Shown piece by piece: positions 39,848 through 52,760 of a stretch of 64,000 nucleotides of DNA (the stretch's first letter is position 1; the number at the start of each line of letters is the position of its first letter). The stretch is taken from contig NC_064552.1 in the NCBI RefSeq assembly GCF_023856365.1, positions 2,010,311 to 2,074,310 of the forward strand. Direction: 5' to 3'. Below the pieces are notes generated by a model. That model worked only from the letters and a program-made list of their open reading frames with translations, ran no database searches and had not been told where the DNA came from. The position numbers and the translations under genes were made by a program. Source of the stretch: Brienomyrus brachyistius. Its lineage: Eukaryota; Chordata; Actinopteri; Osteoglossiformes; Mormyridae.

Positions 39848-42800
39848 ATGCTGAGCTCAATTAAAAGTATCACAGTGAATTACGACGCGGTAAATGAAGG
39901 GAAGACCTTCTCCTCCGGGGACGTGGTGTCCGGCCGCGTCCTGCTGGTGCTGTCGAAGGAGACCAAGATAGAGGGTCTTCGGGTGAAAATGAAAGGCAAG
40001 GCCGAGGTTCGCTGGAGCGAGAAACACGGAGATAAAACCCGATACTACAGTTCCAAAGAGGAGTACTTTAAGCTGGAGCAGCTCGTCACTGGTCAGGAGA
40101 AGGGTAATGGTGAGGGCGTTACAACTGTTGGTTGTTGTTGTCGTTCTTTTAAAGTGTTATTATTATCAATGTATATCATTGTAATTATGAACAGCAACGA
40201 TAAATGCTGCAGTTTCGAAATCAATGGTCCTGCACCATTTTCTGCAGTGGGAACCACTGTTGTCTGAGACTTAGAGCATTGAAGGTTCGAGTCTCACAGT
40301 CTCTCTCTGTTCCCGGAGTTTGCATGTTATTCACCCTGTACATCTTGCATGTTATTTGTTTCATTTAGTTATCTTTTCACTAGTCCTATTACTGTGTAGT
40401 TCAGGGGTCAACAACCTTTTTGAAACAGAGCTACTTCACGGGTACTGAGCTATACGAAGGGCAATCAGTTTGAAACGCCCTCCTAAATGTATCTAAACTT
40501 CATGTACACTAAACATGTTTTAAATGCTTTTTAAAAGATATTATTTTCAAATCTATATAAATGCAGATGTGATTAAAGAAGAATAGCAACAGATTAAATA
40601 CAATTTTAGAGAGTTGTGCTGTTTTTATAACAGGTCCGCGGGCAACTCCTGCGGCCCTGGGGGCGTCCTGGTGCGCGCGGACATCATGTTGGTGACCCCT
40701 GCGGTAGTTGGACGCAAGCTTATGCTGTTCATTTCTTTACTAAAAGTGCATCGCTGTTTGACAACAATAAACGGCTATTCAGACGCACCCAACAGTCCAT
40801 TTAAAATGGAAAGAGTTCCCCGTATTTCCTAATCACATTGTGCAAAGTAACGCCAGTGGAGAAATACAATATTTCCTCTACACTACTTGTGTAAGCAACC
40901 TATGGACCCAAGTCTATATGATAATCTCGCTTGTAATCGAGTCCTTGTAAATTATTTCTAAATGCTATTTAGTTTTTTAACTAGGTGGGAATGTGTGAAT
41001 ATAATATCTGCTGTTATTCTCTCCAGTACATTAACATTTATTTTATTTAACTGACGCTTTTGTCCAGCGACTTTCCCATGGCGTACAAGCTGGTTATCTA
41101 GTAGTAAAAGGTGTGCATTGCAGGGTGAAGCAAATGTCTGCTTGATGATATGACATTTCTGGCAGAGGCGTGGGTGTAGCTGCTGTTTTCCGGTGGAGGC
41201 AAAAAGAAAACAAACCGTGCAAGAAGCTACTTTTAATGTACTGTCTGTAAACGGGTGCGTGTACTTATTTACGTTAAAGGAAGCCTGGTTTTTACGCAGC
41301 AAATGAAACTGGTTCTGACCCGGATATTTGCTTCGATGTGGAAAAGAAACACTGATAAAGTACACATTTAATTGGCCATAACTGCAACTGAACCATTGGC
41401 CATGGCGTGGCTGTACAATTAACGTTATTCATGTTGTGGCGCCGGGCAGACCGAGGCGTGGTAATGGCGGCGGCACACAAATATAAGGAGGAGTGGAGCT
41501 GCCTGGGGGCTATCTAAAGCGAGCACGCTGGGGTATTTGCTCGCGGGAACTGTTCTGAGGGCAGAAGGAAAAATGACTGATTCAGAGAGAGAACCAATCA
41601 CATTATAGAGGAGGTGGGCCCAAGCAACTAGAGGAGGCAGGACCAACCACTCAGATGTCTATGTCCCACCTCTAGGTGCTTGGAATCTGATTGGCTATCT
41701 CTCTGAATCATTTTTTTCCCTTCTGCTCTCAGAACAGTTTTGTGTCAGCGGGAATTTCAACCCCACCAGCTCTACGATATACTGTATTTAACTTGCACTG
41801 AGCTTTCCCTATAGCAGCTGAATCAGTATTGCCAGCCCTGCATGACTATATCAATCATTAATACTTACCATTAAAAGCATCTAATTAACTCTTTGGGTAA
41901 AGAAAGAACTTAAGGATATTCCTGATAATACCTGTTGTACATCCATCCATTACCATCCGCTTGTCTGGGGTTCGGGTCGCGGGGGTGGCAACTTCAGGAG
42001 AGAGACCCAGACCTCCCTCTCCCCAGCCAGCTCTACCAGCACTTCGGGTGGGGGGGGGGTGCCAAGGCATTGTACAACTTTTATTTAATTATAACCTTCA
42101 CAGATATAATTAAAGTAATAGCATTAATATATTAAGTTTTATGCATTGTAAAATTGAATATTTTCCATTTCATTTTCAGATGTTGTCCTTGCCGCTGGAA
42201 GCCATGTATTCCCGTTTACATTTCAGATTCCCCAAGGGTAAGAACCACACTCTGGATCTGAGGTTTATGATCAGAACCTTCTCTGTAAACATCTTAGCTT
42301 TCTTCCCTTGACAGGAACATGCCATCTTCCTTTAAAGGAGCTCATGGAAAAGTGGAGTACAAGCTGGAAGCAAAGCTGAGCAGGTCTTGGAGGTTACCGA
42401 GTAATGCAGCCTCCGAGTTCACCTTTGTTTCGAAGCCGGAGATGGGCGTGGCACACCTAATGGTGTGTAGTACTCACAATGTCCACTAGGTTATGCTGTA
42501 AACCAGATCATTCTCAATGAAAACGTACACTTTGCAGATGTAAGTAAGAGATTGTTTTGTACCCTATGACTCACAGTCACCGCAGCATGGCACGGTCACA
42601 AAGAAGATGAATCTCTTCACCTCTGGAAATGCTGCCATCAATGTGAATATGGAACGGACGGCTTACTGGCCAGGTAGACACTACAGAGACCCCAAAAATG
42701 CTGTTTGTTTACCAAAATATGCTTTTCCCTAAAAGTGACTTTTTCATCTTTTTAGAAATGTTAAGACTGTAATGTTTCATTCTGGCATGTTCTTTTGTTC

Positions 42801-45800
42801 CCGTCAAAAATCCCACATTTTCTTAGACGTTAGACTGCAGGTTTACCAAGGAAACAAGTGACCGCGAGAGCAGAACGTCAGTAGAGAAACCTGCCAGGAA
42901 CCTGGTGTGGCTCAGTCTGATCACACTTCGGCAGCGAGCCGTAGAAAGGGCCGGTCATAAGCACCCAGGGAACGGACCAGATGCTGTATGGCTCGTCCGG
43001 TTAGGGCGCTCAAGATGAGCGAAAAAATGCTCCTGACAGCATCCCCCTGCAAGGCATATTTCAGCACGTCTGCCAGGAATCAAGGCGAAGTTTTACGTTA
43101 TAGTCACACTGTTTACGTTATAGTCAAGACTATCCATCCATCCATTTTCCAAACCGCTTATCCTACTGGCTCGCGGGGGGTCCGGAGCCTATCTTGGAAG
43201 CAATGGGCACGAGGCAGGGAACAACCCAGGATGGGGGGGCCAGCCCATCACAGGGCAATCTTGAAAAACTACTCGCTTCTAAACATTTTTGTTCAATTTC
43301 GAAAAACTTTAGTGCAAGTACATGCACATCTTGGTTTATATGTTGTTTTATTCAAACCTTACGTAAATGAAAATGTGCAAATTTAAATGTATAGAAAATG
43401 GGTTAATTTCCAGATTTCAACATCCAGGTCACAAAAGCAAAGTTTGAAAGGAATAATGGCCATTTTCTATACTTTTACAACATAAACAGCTAAGAAATAA
43501 CACATACTATCCGGAACATAATGTGTTACATAATGTAATCTCTGCTTATATTTATGCATTGATTAATATTTTATACTTGCTCAATGTTTTTTCTGAAACC
43601 ATCCACTGACGTGTTTCTGCTTGGATTCCCCTGCAGGAGAAGAATTAAGGGTCACGGTGGATATTCAGAACAGCTCTTCTCGTAACCTCGCCCCCAAGCT
43701 CGCTGTGGACCAAATTCTGAGTTTTTCTGCTGAAGGAAGGGCCAAAGTCTGTACACATCGCGTCCTGAAGCATGTGGGGGAGCCCATTCCTGCTAACATG
43801 CCGCAGACGCTGATTCTCGTGCTGAAGCTCCCCCCAAATCTGCCGGCCTCCATACCCAACTGCAGAATCATCAGAGTGGAGTATTTCCTCAAGGTGTGTA
43901 TCCACAAAGTGCAGAATCCTCATCAGAGTGAAGGAAAGCAGGACGAACCAGCTGTGTGTCGTTTTAGGGGCCAAGCATAGAAGGTGTAAGGCATCTATTG
44001 TAATTATTAGAATTTTTCACTCTTTGTAATTAGACTCCCTTGGCAGAAAGTCTGTGGTGGCCCATTGTAGCCCTTTCTGGATTAGGATTGTAGAGGATGG
44101 CCCAATGTATCCAGGCGTCATTGTATCAGGGGTCAATCAATCTATGTAGCTCCACCAACAGGCCAGATTTCAAGTTACATTTTTGCTTATAACTTTTGAA
44201 CTGTTCGTTTTCCCCCCCCAGAATCCTTGGGTCATCTTGATTCCAAAACCTGGTTTTACTAACTAGTCGGGATGTAATGATATGTCAGATTTCGTGTTAT
44301 TGCAAAAAAAAAAAGTTTCAGTGCCGTCATGAGGTATAACTATGACGGTATCAGTCCAGATATTACAGAGTTCTGTTCTCTCCTGTTGGTGAAAATTGCA
44401 TTGTTTGTGTTTGAACAGCAGCGGGAAAAGTCGTACTAAAAAACACGAATGTTTCAGTGTGAGTGAGACTTGTTTTGTTTACAAGATCCAGCTGCTGAAA
44501 TAATATATTTTATTAAGATTATTCTGCTAGTAAGGACTGCTGCTATTTTTTGGGGTCCCAGTGGAGCAGCAAATTTCCTGCATGGACTCAGGATCCCATG
44601 TTGAGGAAGCCCAAAAAAGTTTATGGTATTTTACCAATAAGCAAAAATGTATTTTGGCTAGTAACTTTGGTGTGTTTGCCTTAGAAAAATTAATTCTTGT
44701 CTGGTTATTAATATCGTGGGAGGTCCCAAGGCTGACATGTCAGCCTAAGTGATATGGGATTTTATTTAAAAATCTTAAAAAAAAAAAAAAAAATTACAGC
44801 CACAAATTTTGTCCAGTCTTTACCACATTTAACACCGATGATCTTTGGGCAAAAGTTATCAGATTTTTGATTTTAGAAACCATCCATCTGCCGCTACCAA
44901 ATGAAATCAAAGGTGGCATCAGCAAACATGAAATAAACTCTCATCATAGCCAGTCTATGGTCAATTGACATGAAATTTGCCGGTGAGTTGCGTACAGACG
45001 TACTCTTGACAAAATGACAGGTTCCATGGCAACTGTGCCATGGTGGTCTACTGGATCCCCTCATTGCTGCTTGCAGCTATATTTCTGATATTGTTTTCTC
45101 AATTTTGTTCCGTTTCAGAGATTACTTTCTGTGTTTTATTGTAGGTTTACTTGGATGTTCCCTTGGCCTCAGACCCTGAGGTCAAGTTACCGTTGGTCAT
45201 CCTTCCAGCTGAACTAAGCACAGGAGCATTTCCGTACCAAACTGCCCTGGGAGGATTTCCTTATCAAATTGCCCCAGGTGCTGCCCCACCCATACCTGGC
45301 CCAGGAGGATTTCCTTATCAACCTGCCCCAGGTGCTGCTCCACCCATAATTGCCCCAGGAGGATTTCCTTATCAACCTGCCCCAGGTGCTGCTCCACCAC
45401 CAACTGCCCCAGGAGGATTTCCTTATCAACCTGCCCCTGGTTCTGCTCCACCACCAACTGCCCCAGGAGGATTTCCTTATCAACCTGCCCCTGGTTCTGC
45501 TCCACCACCAACTGTCCCAGGAGGATTCCCTTATCAACCTGCCCCTGGTTCTGCTCCACCACCAGCTGCCCCAGGGGCATTTCCTTATCAACCTGCCCCT
45601 GGTTCTGCTCCACCACCAGCTGCCCCAGGAGGATTTCCTTATCAACCTGCCCCTGGGTCAGCTCCACCTCCAACTGCCCCAGGAGGATTTTCTTATCAAC
45701 CTGCCCCTGGTTCTGCTCCACCACCAGCTGCCCCAGGAGGATTTCCTTATCAACCTGCCCCTGGGTCAGCTCCACCTCCAGCTGCCCCAGGAGGATTTCC

Positions 45801-46191
45801 TTATCAACCTGCCCCTGGGTCAGCTCCACCTCCAACTGCCCCAGGAGGATTTCCTTATCAATCTGCCCCTGGTTCTGCTCCACCTCCAACTGCCCCGGGA
45901 GCATTTCCATATCAATCCCCCCCAGGTGAACCTTATACATTTCTATCCTATTGTAGTCCAGATGCACCACCAGCTTATGATATTTTGGGTCAGCATTCAC
46001 CCCAGTCTGTTCCAAGTGCCCCTCCATCCTACAGTGACGCAATCAAGTGTCCACCTCTAAATGCCCCAGGCTCCTCTCCACCTCCAACTGCCCCAGGTTC
46101 CTCTCCACCCCAAATGCCCCAGGGTACGTACCCACTTCAGGATGCCCCAGATTCAACTCTGGATACATTCAAAAGCTTAAAGATTAACTAA
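39848..46191 (+). CDS. ARRDC3-like alpha-arrestin, cluster copy 1, with long Pro-rich repeat tail
   Basis: Alpha-arrestins are adaptors that recruit NEDD4-family ubiquitin ligases to membrane cargo. Six exons: 39848-40109, 42180-42237, 42315-42462, 42577-42673, 43637-43893, 45145-46191, giving 622 residues in phase throughout. The N-terminal arrestin lobe starts MLSSIKSITVNYDAVNEGKT and has SGDVVSGRVLLVL. The second lobe has PGEELRVTVDIQNSSSRNLA and RVEYFLKVYLDVP, then LPLVILP. The tail has 12 units of an 18-residue repeat (GGFPYQPAPGSAPPPTAP) at 45250-45897. Two PPxY motifs follow, PPAY at 45967 and PPSY at 46021. Vertebrate ARRDC3 is about 414 residues, so the extra length is almost all repeat. 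The start codon matches exon 1 of copies 2 and 3. Confidence 0.93.
41941..42035. repeat. Dispersed repeat fragment in ARRDC copy 1 intron 1
   Basis: Starts TCCATCCATTACCATCCGCT and continues CTGGGGTTCGGGTCGCGGGG, a divergent relative of the (TCCA)n-ended repeat found elsewhere in the window. Confidence 0.5.
43131..43258 (-). mobile_element. Dispersed teleost repeat copy in ARRDC copy 1 intron 4
   Basis: Begins with (TCCA)n, then TTTTCCAAACCGCTTATCCT, and ends near CCAGCCCATCACAGGG. It is the inverse of the copies at 32405 and 49567. Confidence 0.8.
45250..45897 (+). repeat. 54-bp coding tandem repeat, 12 units (copy 1)
   Basis: Twelve 54-bp units encode 18-residue GGFPYQPAPG(A/S)APPxxAP repeats without a frame break. 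Because the unit is a multiple of 3 and lacks stops in other frames, long frames also open on + (45350-46060) and on - (46042-45197). Those are treated as shadows. Confidence 0.96.
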
Positions 46192-49100
46192 AGCAAGGGC
46201 TTTTACCTTTTGTTCACATTCAAAGCTTTATTGTCTGAGATAAACATTTACTGTCAATGAATATTTCCACATGTTTCATGGAGGTACTGAAGAGGATTTT
46301 TGCTTCGCAAAAAAGGCGAAAACTGAAGAATGCCTTCAGCATTTGTTTTGTGTCCAGCTGTTACAGAGGCAGCGTGAACCTCGAACAGAAGTGGTGCTAC
46401 CAAGTTCCTCCTGACATCTGCACTCAGTGTCTCAGTGGCAACCTGTGTCTGTGCATCTGTGCTTTGTCTTGAAGTCCTCTTCGGCTTTCATTCAGTCAGT
46501 CTCTCTCTCACACACACAGGGCTGCCCAAACTGAGACGGAAACCGGGTCAGTGGTCCCTGGATCAAGGGGGTCCCAATAGGGCCCTCTAACTTCTTGACA
46601 ATTTTTTCCAGCAGATTATTTTAAATATTTGTTTCAGAAAACTCTAATATTTGTGAATCACATAAAAGCTGCTTGTTTTTTTATCTTGCTAATTTTCTTA
46701 ATGAGCAAAATTTTTTTTTTACCTCCACATAATGCGAAACTGGTCCGGTCTCCTCTGTTAGTGCCACTCAAAGGAACTCGCAGTCTTTCCAGACGCATGA
46801 GCAACACGTCGTTTTCAAGTAGATTTTTGTTAAATATACCTGAAATGTCGGAGACGTGATTAAACCTTTTTATAACTTTTCATAAATTTCCAGCAGACCC
46901 AGGAAGATACAATAAGTGGAGTGAAGCAGTGAGATGGGAAAACTGGCAGTCAACTGAATACAGGCGTTTGTGTCCATATGATTTATGTATTTTTTATGTT
47001 ATTAAAATTAGATTTCAGTTGAGTCAATTTCATTTGGTGCCATTTTCATGTTTGAATCTGTTTAAGGGTAATTCTAAGCGAATTTAATGTACAAATGGAG
47101 CACTGAAGTAACGAAATAATGATTTGATGTATGTTGTGATAATTATCAATATCATTTGAATTGGAAAAAAAATCATGATAAAATATTTTACCATCTTACC
47201 CATTCCTAGACTATCAAAAATGACTCACACATAGTTGTTTTACACACTGTCTGTCAGTAGACACTGCAACATTAATAACAAAAGGATAAAACTCTTACCT
47301 TCAGTATGATTAGGAAGCAGTATTTTCCAGAATTTCCCATACCAGTCCCATGTACGTGACAAGCCAGAAAATACTTGTATGCATCTTGTATGCAGTTTTA
47401 TTAACTTATACAGATGCTCCTCTACTTACGAACTTTTAGAAATACTATTAATACAGGTTTCTCATTGGTCCAGCAATATCACGTGGGTATTGATTACAGT
47501 TCTATATTAATACGCATCAAATTCATTAGTGATAAATATTTGTGAAACATATTAATATAACAGACTGTGTAACTTTTTACTCACGAATAAGCATTATATC
47601 GGTATATTTTTGTCTGCTGTTCAGAACGGAAGTGCCGTTTTGTTTGTCTTCGGAAACTTGAGGGACTTGACATGACCAGGGAGTGGCCTGACCGGACCAT
47701 CCGTCATTATAGGGACTACACTGGAAGATTTTTAAATGCTAATTGAAATAATTATCTTCTGAAAAATTAACTGTGAACTTAATTGTTAGCTGTGGTAAAA
47801 GTGAGATATATTACTTCTTAATTAATTACTTACTTAACAGCTAATAGCCTGTGCCTCCTATTTGAAACATATGACAAAAACTGTATCATTCTGAAATAAA
47901 ATGCTTAAAACACTCAAACAACTCGCACAACATGCACAAACACTGTGTAGTTGAAATCCTGACAGTCATGCGATACTAACCAAACACAAACGGATTTCTA
48001 AAAGATTCGCTTACACAGATAAACAAACTGGAGTTGTAAACAAACCCGCGCTCATAGACATGCTAAGGTGGGGTTTCCTTGGCGCTATAAGCATTTTGGA
48101 GACTTCAGCTCTTGGTAAAAACATTATTTTGAAAGCGCAGTGCCAGAGTTCCCCAATTCCGGAATCTGGAGGGTTAGTCTGCAACTCAGTTTGCAGATTT
48201 CTCTGCTCAAACACACCTACTAAACCTTAACTCAGATGGGCAGTGCATGCACGACTCAAATCCCGGGTTGACTATCCTGTACTAACAGCTACCAACAGCC
48301 GTGGCGATATTTACCAGCTGTGTGAAACTGTTGTACAGCATAGCTTTACAGTAAGGCGGGGCTTATGATAGGTGATTGAACTCGGCTTTTTACTGGCTGT
48401 TCGTTTCTTCCTGTTTCAAGAGTCTATAGGTTACTGGGTGGTCTGAGATGTCTGTCAAATGTGTAATGAGGTCAGCCTGGTTCGGACACGTTGTCACCCT
48501 GCTGTGTCAGCCTCAGTCAGCCCAATGTCAGCTGCCCCGATTCTTACAGATGATGTTTAAATGACTGCCCAGAATCAGGCAGAGGATACTGGCCCAGTGC
48601 TGGCTGCCAGAACGTTGTCAACGGTGCCGTCACTTGGTCAGAATCACACCAATAACAGGTTCCCCCCTCCATCTATTAATTAATGTATTGTTCGGTAAAA
48701 ATGATTAAACAGAAACATTTGTAATGTACCACAGGTAATTTTTTGGAGTCAGGAATTACTGGTTTATTCATTCCTTTAATGCTGCACTTGCTCTTACCCG
48801 ACGTTTTTAAAGATTTCTTAAACACCTTGAATTTGCCGATTTCACCAAACTTGAATGACCAGAAACAAATGATTCTTCCCTTTCAGAAACTCCGCAAAAT
48901 ATGTGTGCCATCTCGCTCATCTCCCCTCACTGGAAACCTTTGTTTTACTATAATGAAGTCATTGTCAGCCAAGAGTTTTTACGTTATGATTTTTTAATTG
49001 AGATTTTTGAAGTGTGGAAACTGGCAGCCGCACTGCAGATGGGTTGGCCTGGGGACAGGGCAGGCTAAGAGGTTTTAATGAACTCTTTGTGTAAATAAAG

Positions 49101-49236
49101 AACTTACAGATACTGCTGATAATACAATATGTACTCTTCATTTTATTACAACAGCTACAGTTAAAATTAAATGAATAGTATTAATATATTGAGTTTTATG
49201 CATTGTAAAAATGAACATTTTCCATTTCTTTTTCAG
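46192..49236. other. Interval between ARRDC copy 1 and the broken copy
   Basis: Begins with the copy 1 3' UTR; the rest is AT-rich. No ARRDC exon 1 remnant for the broken copy was found here. A coding-like frame at about 48889-49068 is treated in findings. Confidence 0.55.
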
Positions 49237-49378
49237 AGATTGTCCTTGCTGCTGGGAGCCATGTTTTCCAGTTTACATTTCAGATTCCCCAAGGTTAAGA
49301 ACCACACTCTGGATCTGGGGTTTATGATCAGAACCTTCTCTGTAAACATCTCAGTTTTCTTCCCTTGACAGGAACATG

Positions 49379-49712
49379 CGGGCGGCATGGTGTTGCAGTG
49401 GTTAGCACTGTTGCCTCACACCTCTCGGACCCGGGTCACATGTCTGCAGAGTTTGTTCTCCCCATGTCGTCGTGGGGTTTCCTCCGGGTACTCCGGTTTC
49501 CCCCCACAGTCCGAAAACATGTTGAGGCTAATTGGAGTTGCTAAATTGCCTATAGGTGTGCATGTGTGAGTGAATGGTGTCTGTGTGCCCTGCGATGGGC
49601 TGGCCCCCCATCCTGGGTTGTTCCCTGCCTCGTGCCCATTGCTTCCGGCATAGGCTCCGGACCCCCCGCGACCCAGTAGGATAAGTGGTTTGGAAAATGG
49701 ATGGATGGATGG
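49379..49712 (+). mobile_element. Dispersed repeat inserted in pseudogene exon 3
   Basis: Starts GGGCGGCATGGTGTTGCAGT, passes GTCGTGGGGTTTCCTCCGGG and ends GGAAAATGGATGGATGGATG. The first half also occurs inverted at 62597-62847; the second half occurs at 32405 and, inverted, at 43131. The insertion point is inside the exon homologous to 42315-42462. Confidence 0.85.
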
Positions 49713-50036
49713 CTGTAATGAACTTAAGATATATTGCAGGGCTGTATTTCAGTCTACCAGACACAAGTGTGTGACTTATCCTACTGGGCCGGAGCATGCA
49801 AACTCCACACACACAAAGCGGCGGTGCGGGGCGACAGGGCTACCCACTGCACCACTGTGCCACTGTGATAGGTTTGCACAATATGCAATGCTAATAATAG
49901 AATAGGTTATAGCTAACTTATAACTTAAATACCACAAAGACATCAGATATCCTACAGCCCTACTCAAAACACACAATAAGTTAGCAAACAAAAATATGAT
50001 ATTGTTAATATGTACCGTGTTATGTAAGATGGTGCT

Positions 50037-50338
50037 GTCACGTCCTGTGCAGCTGATCCTCCGGTCTCCTCCCTGGCGTGACCCTGATGAGTCACACCTG
50101 CTGCTTGATACCCCTCATTCGTCCTTGTATTTCAGTACCTGTTTGTCTCATCAGCCCCAGACCGGTCATTGATGTTGAACCTTCCTGTTGCCTGTGTCCC
50201 TTCTGGTTCTCAGTCCTCCTGTTCGTGATCCCTTGTGCTCCTGTTTATTTCCAGTCTCTGTTCATTTAGTTCAATAAACCCCCTTTAGGTTTTGCCACAA
50301 CATCTGCCCTGAAGTCCTTCGTTCCTCAAGTCACGACA
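50037..50338. mobile_element. Possible solo LTR
   Basis: About 300 bases bounded by TGTCACG at 50037 and GTCACGACA at 50338 (TG...CA ends), with an AATAAA at about 50271-50276 near the 3' part. It looks like a solo LTR of a fish retrotransposon. No clean target-site duplication was seen. Confidence 0.4.
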
Positions 50339-51863
50339 TTGCAGCTAAATGATGAGGCTAACGTCTGTTTTAGCAGCAATTATTTTGACATAGAGAAGTT
50401 GTAGAAAGTAAAATACGCAAAATGATTTATAGTCAAACTGACGACAAAGACAGACTAGGCTACTCCAAGAGGCTAAATTGCACATCTGTGGCTAACCTCA
50501 CAATACTGGGTGAGTCCATCAGCCCGGAAAGTCCTCTTTAAGATATATTTGCTTTGCAGTCACGCTATGGTGATATATCTAACTGAGAATTTGCAATAGT
50601 GACACATGTCTGCATTTTCATTCCCTTTTAATGTAAATTCTTCCACAATAAATAAAACTGTGTAAACAAACAGGCTGACGTGAAAATAAATGGAATGTCT
50701 GAAAAATATGTATCAGCTGACATGAATAGGGGCAGCACGCGGTCCCCTTATACCAGGGTTGGCAGCCCTTACCCTGGAATACCAGTTTCCAGCAGGTTTT
50801 CTATCCTGCCTGAGGAGTTACTGTCTGCCCGAGATCAGATGTGGTTCATCAGAGAGCCAGTAGGAGAGAAACCGGCTGGATTCCGGCCCTCTAGGATCTT
50901 TGTGATCTCTAGTCTAGGGTTGGAACGTAACAGTAGCAGGAGGGGGAATGAGGGTGGGGCTGAACCGAAACACAAAGACAGCCCTGGGAAGCTTACGGCA
51001 CGTAACACTGCGAGAAGGTTTCACTAAAACCACCCACTCAGGTGTTTTATGCTTGGATTCCCTTACAGGAGAAAGATTAAAAGTCACAATGGATATTCAG
51101 AACAACTCTTCCCGTAACCTCACACCCAAGATCGCTGTGGACCAAATTCAGTCTTTTTTTTTACTGAACTAAGGGGCAAAGTCTGCAAACATCTAATGCT
51201 AAAGCCTGTGAGGGAGCCAGGTCCTGCCAACACAAAGAAGATGCTCACGCAAGTACTGAGGCTTCCGGCAAATCTGCCGACCTCCATGCACAACTGCGGA
51301 ATCACCAGAGTGGAGTATTTCCTCAAGGTGTGTATCCACAAAGTGCAGAATCCTCATCAGAGTGAAGGAAAGCAGGGTGAACCATCCCTGTCTTTTATTT
51401 CTTCAGTTCTGTTCGGTCTCTTACCCAGGTCAGACTATTTTCTGTCTTTCATTGTAGGTTTACGTGGAGGTTCCATTTGCCTCTGACCCAGAGGTCATGT
51501 TACCATTGGTCATCCTTCCAGCTGATTTTGCCCCAGGAGCATTTCCATCTAAACCTGCCCCGGCTGCTGCTCCACCCCCAACTGCCCCAGAAGCATTTCC
51601 ACACAAAACTGCCCCTGGTGCTGCTGCATCCCCAACTGCCCCTGGACCATTTCTGTATCAACCCCCCCCCCCCAGGTGAACCTTATACATTTCTATCATA
51701 TTCTAGTCCAGATGCCCCACCAGCTTATGATGTTTTGAGTCAACATTCACCCCAGACTCCTCCAAGTCCCCCTCCATCGTACAGTGATGCAATTAAGTGT
51801 CCACCTCCAACTGCCCCAGGTTGCTCTTTACCCCAAATGCCCCAGGGTGCATACCCACTTTGA

Positions 51864-52760
51864 GGAGCCCTGGATTCCCCTGAGGATGGACTCAAAACCA
51901 AGGAAATATTTTAGGTATCAAACAATTACTGTCAATAAATGCTACCAAGTAAATCAAATTCATTAGTAATATGGGGACTATGTAGTTTTACAAAGATATT
52001 GTTGCATTTTTTTCTATTTTGCATAATATTAAGTATAATATACAGTCTGCACACCACCAAGGTGAACTGGATTAGTTTAGACTCTTGGGTGACAGTGTTG
52101 GGGATGGGTAATGTATTTATGGTCGAGTGCCAGATTAACACAAATGGATAAAAGGGTGTAAGGCACCAGGAGCTCAGTTTAGAAAAATAAGAAAAGATTA
52201 GGAGGAAATTGCAAAAGATAAAGGTACGCGGCTATTTCACCTCTTTATGAGTATAATATCGCGCATGCAATAAGCTATGCTAGTAGAAGACTCGAACGTT
52301 TGTTAAAACTAAGGCTAATAGTGTAATAATTAGATTCTCGTGTTTTTATTTACATACTACAATTGAGTTTTGTTTGTCTTTGTTACTTTTGACTGTTTAC
52401 TTTTCAGATTAAAATGTCATCATAATTTGTTTGTATCGTTCCAAAGGCCTTAATAAACATAACAGCCAAGTGGTGCTTTTTCGTCGGCGGTCGGGGGGAG
52501 GGGGTCGCCGAAGTTGGGCTTCATTCAGAGCGCCGTATGCGCCGCCTGCCGACGGATCCTTCCTTAGGCAGCATTGCATTGTTTCGGTTCTTGGCCTGTG
52601 GGGGTGTGTCATTGGTCTGCTTTCCACAACTTTACTTCCGCAAACTATTCCCGTACGAAACGTCGCTGTTTTATGGAACAAGTGTCCGTATGTCAGTCAC
52701 TTCTTTTTAAGTTATTGGGTGAAAGGAAGTTGAGAGAGACGGAAAACGTCTTCACCAAAT
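51864..52760. other. Flank between broken copy and ARRDC copy 2
   Basis: AT-rich to about 52.4 kb, then a more GC-rich stretch (52480-52680) that is probably the promoter and 5' UTR of copy 2. No separate gene is seen. Confidence 0.5.

Larger units (their letters stand above)
49237..51863 (+). pseudogene. Broken ARRDC3-like copy between copies 1 and 2
   Basis: Remnants in order: exon 2 at 49237-49294, whose donor is mutated (GG|TTAAGA where intact copies have GG|GTAAGA). Exon 3 is cut after eight bases at about 49379 by a dispersed repeat. Exon 4 is not found. Exon 5 at 51069-51327 is 259 bases against 257 in intact copies, with a frameshift in a T-run that leads to an early TAA. The last exon at 51458-51863 has a further frame break in a C-run at about 51661-51673. 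Exon 1 was not found. The tail keeps about three decayed repeat units and both PPxY motifs (PPAY, PPSY) after the C-run. No full-length arrestin product is possible. Confidence 0.88.

Noticed and set aside
45197..46042. Long antisense frame (281 codons) and a second + frame (45350-46060) across the ARRDC repeat tail
   Set aside because: Both are opened by the stop-free 54-bp repeat. The annotated frame has the arrestin continuity, PPxY motifs and the splice-phase match.
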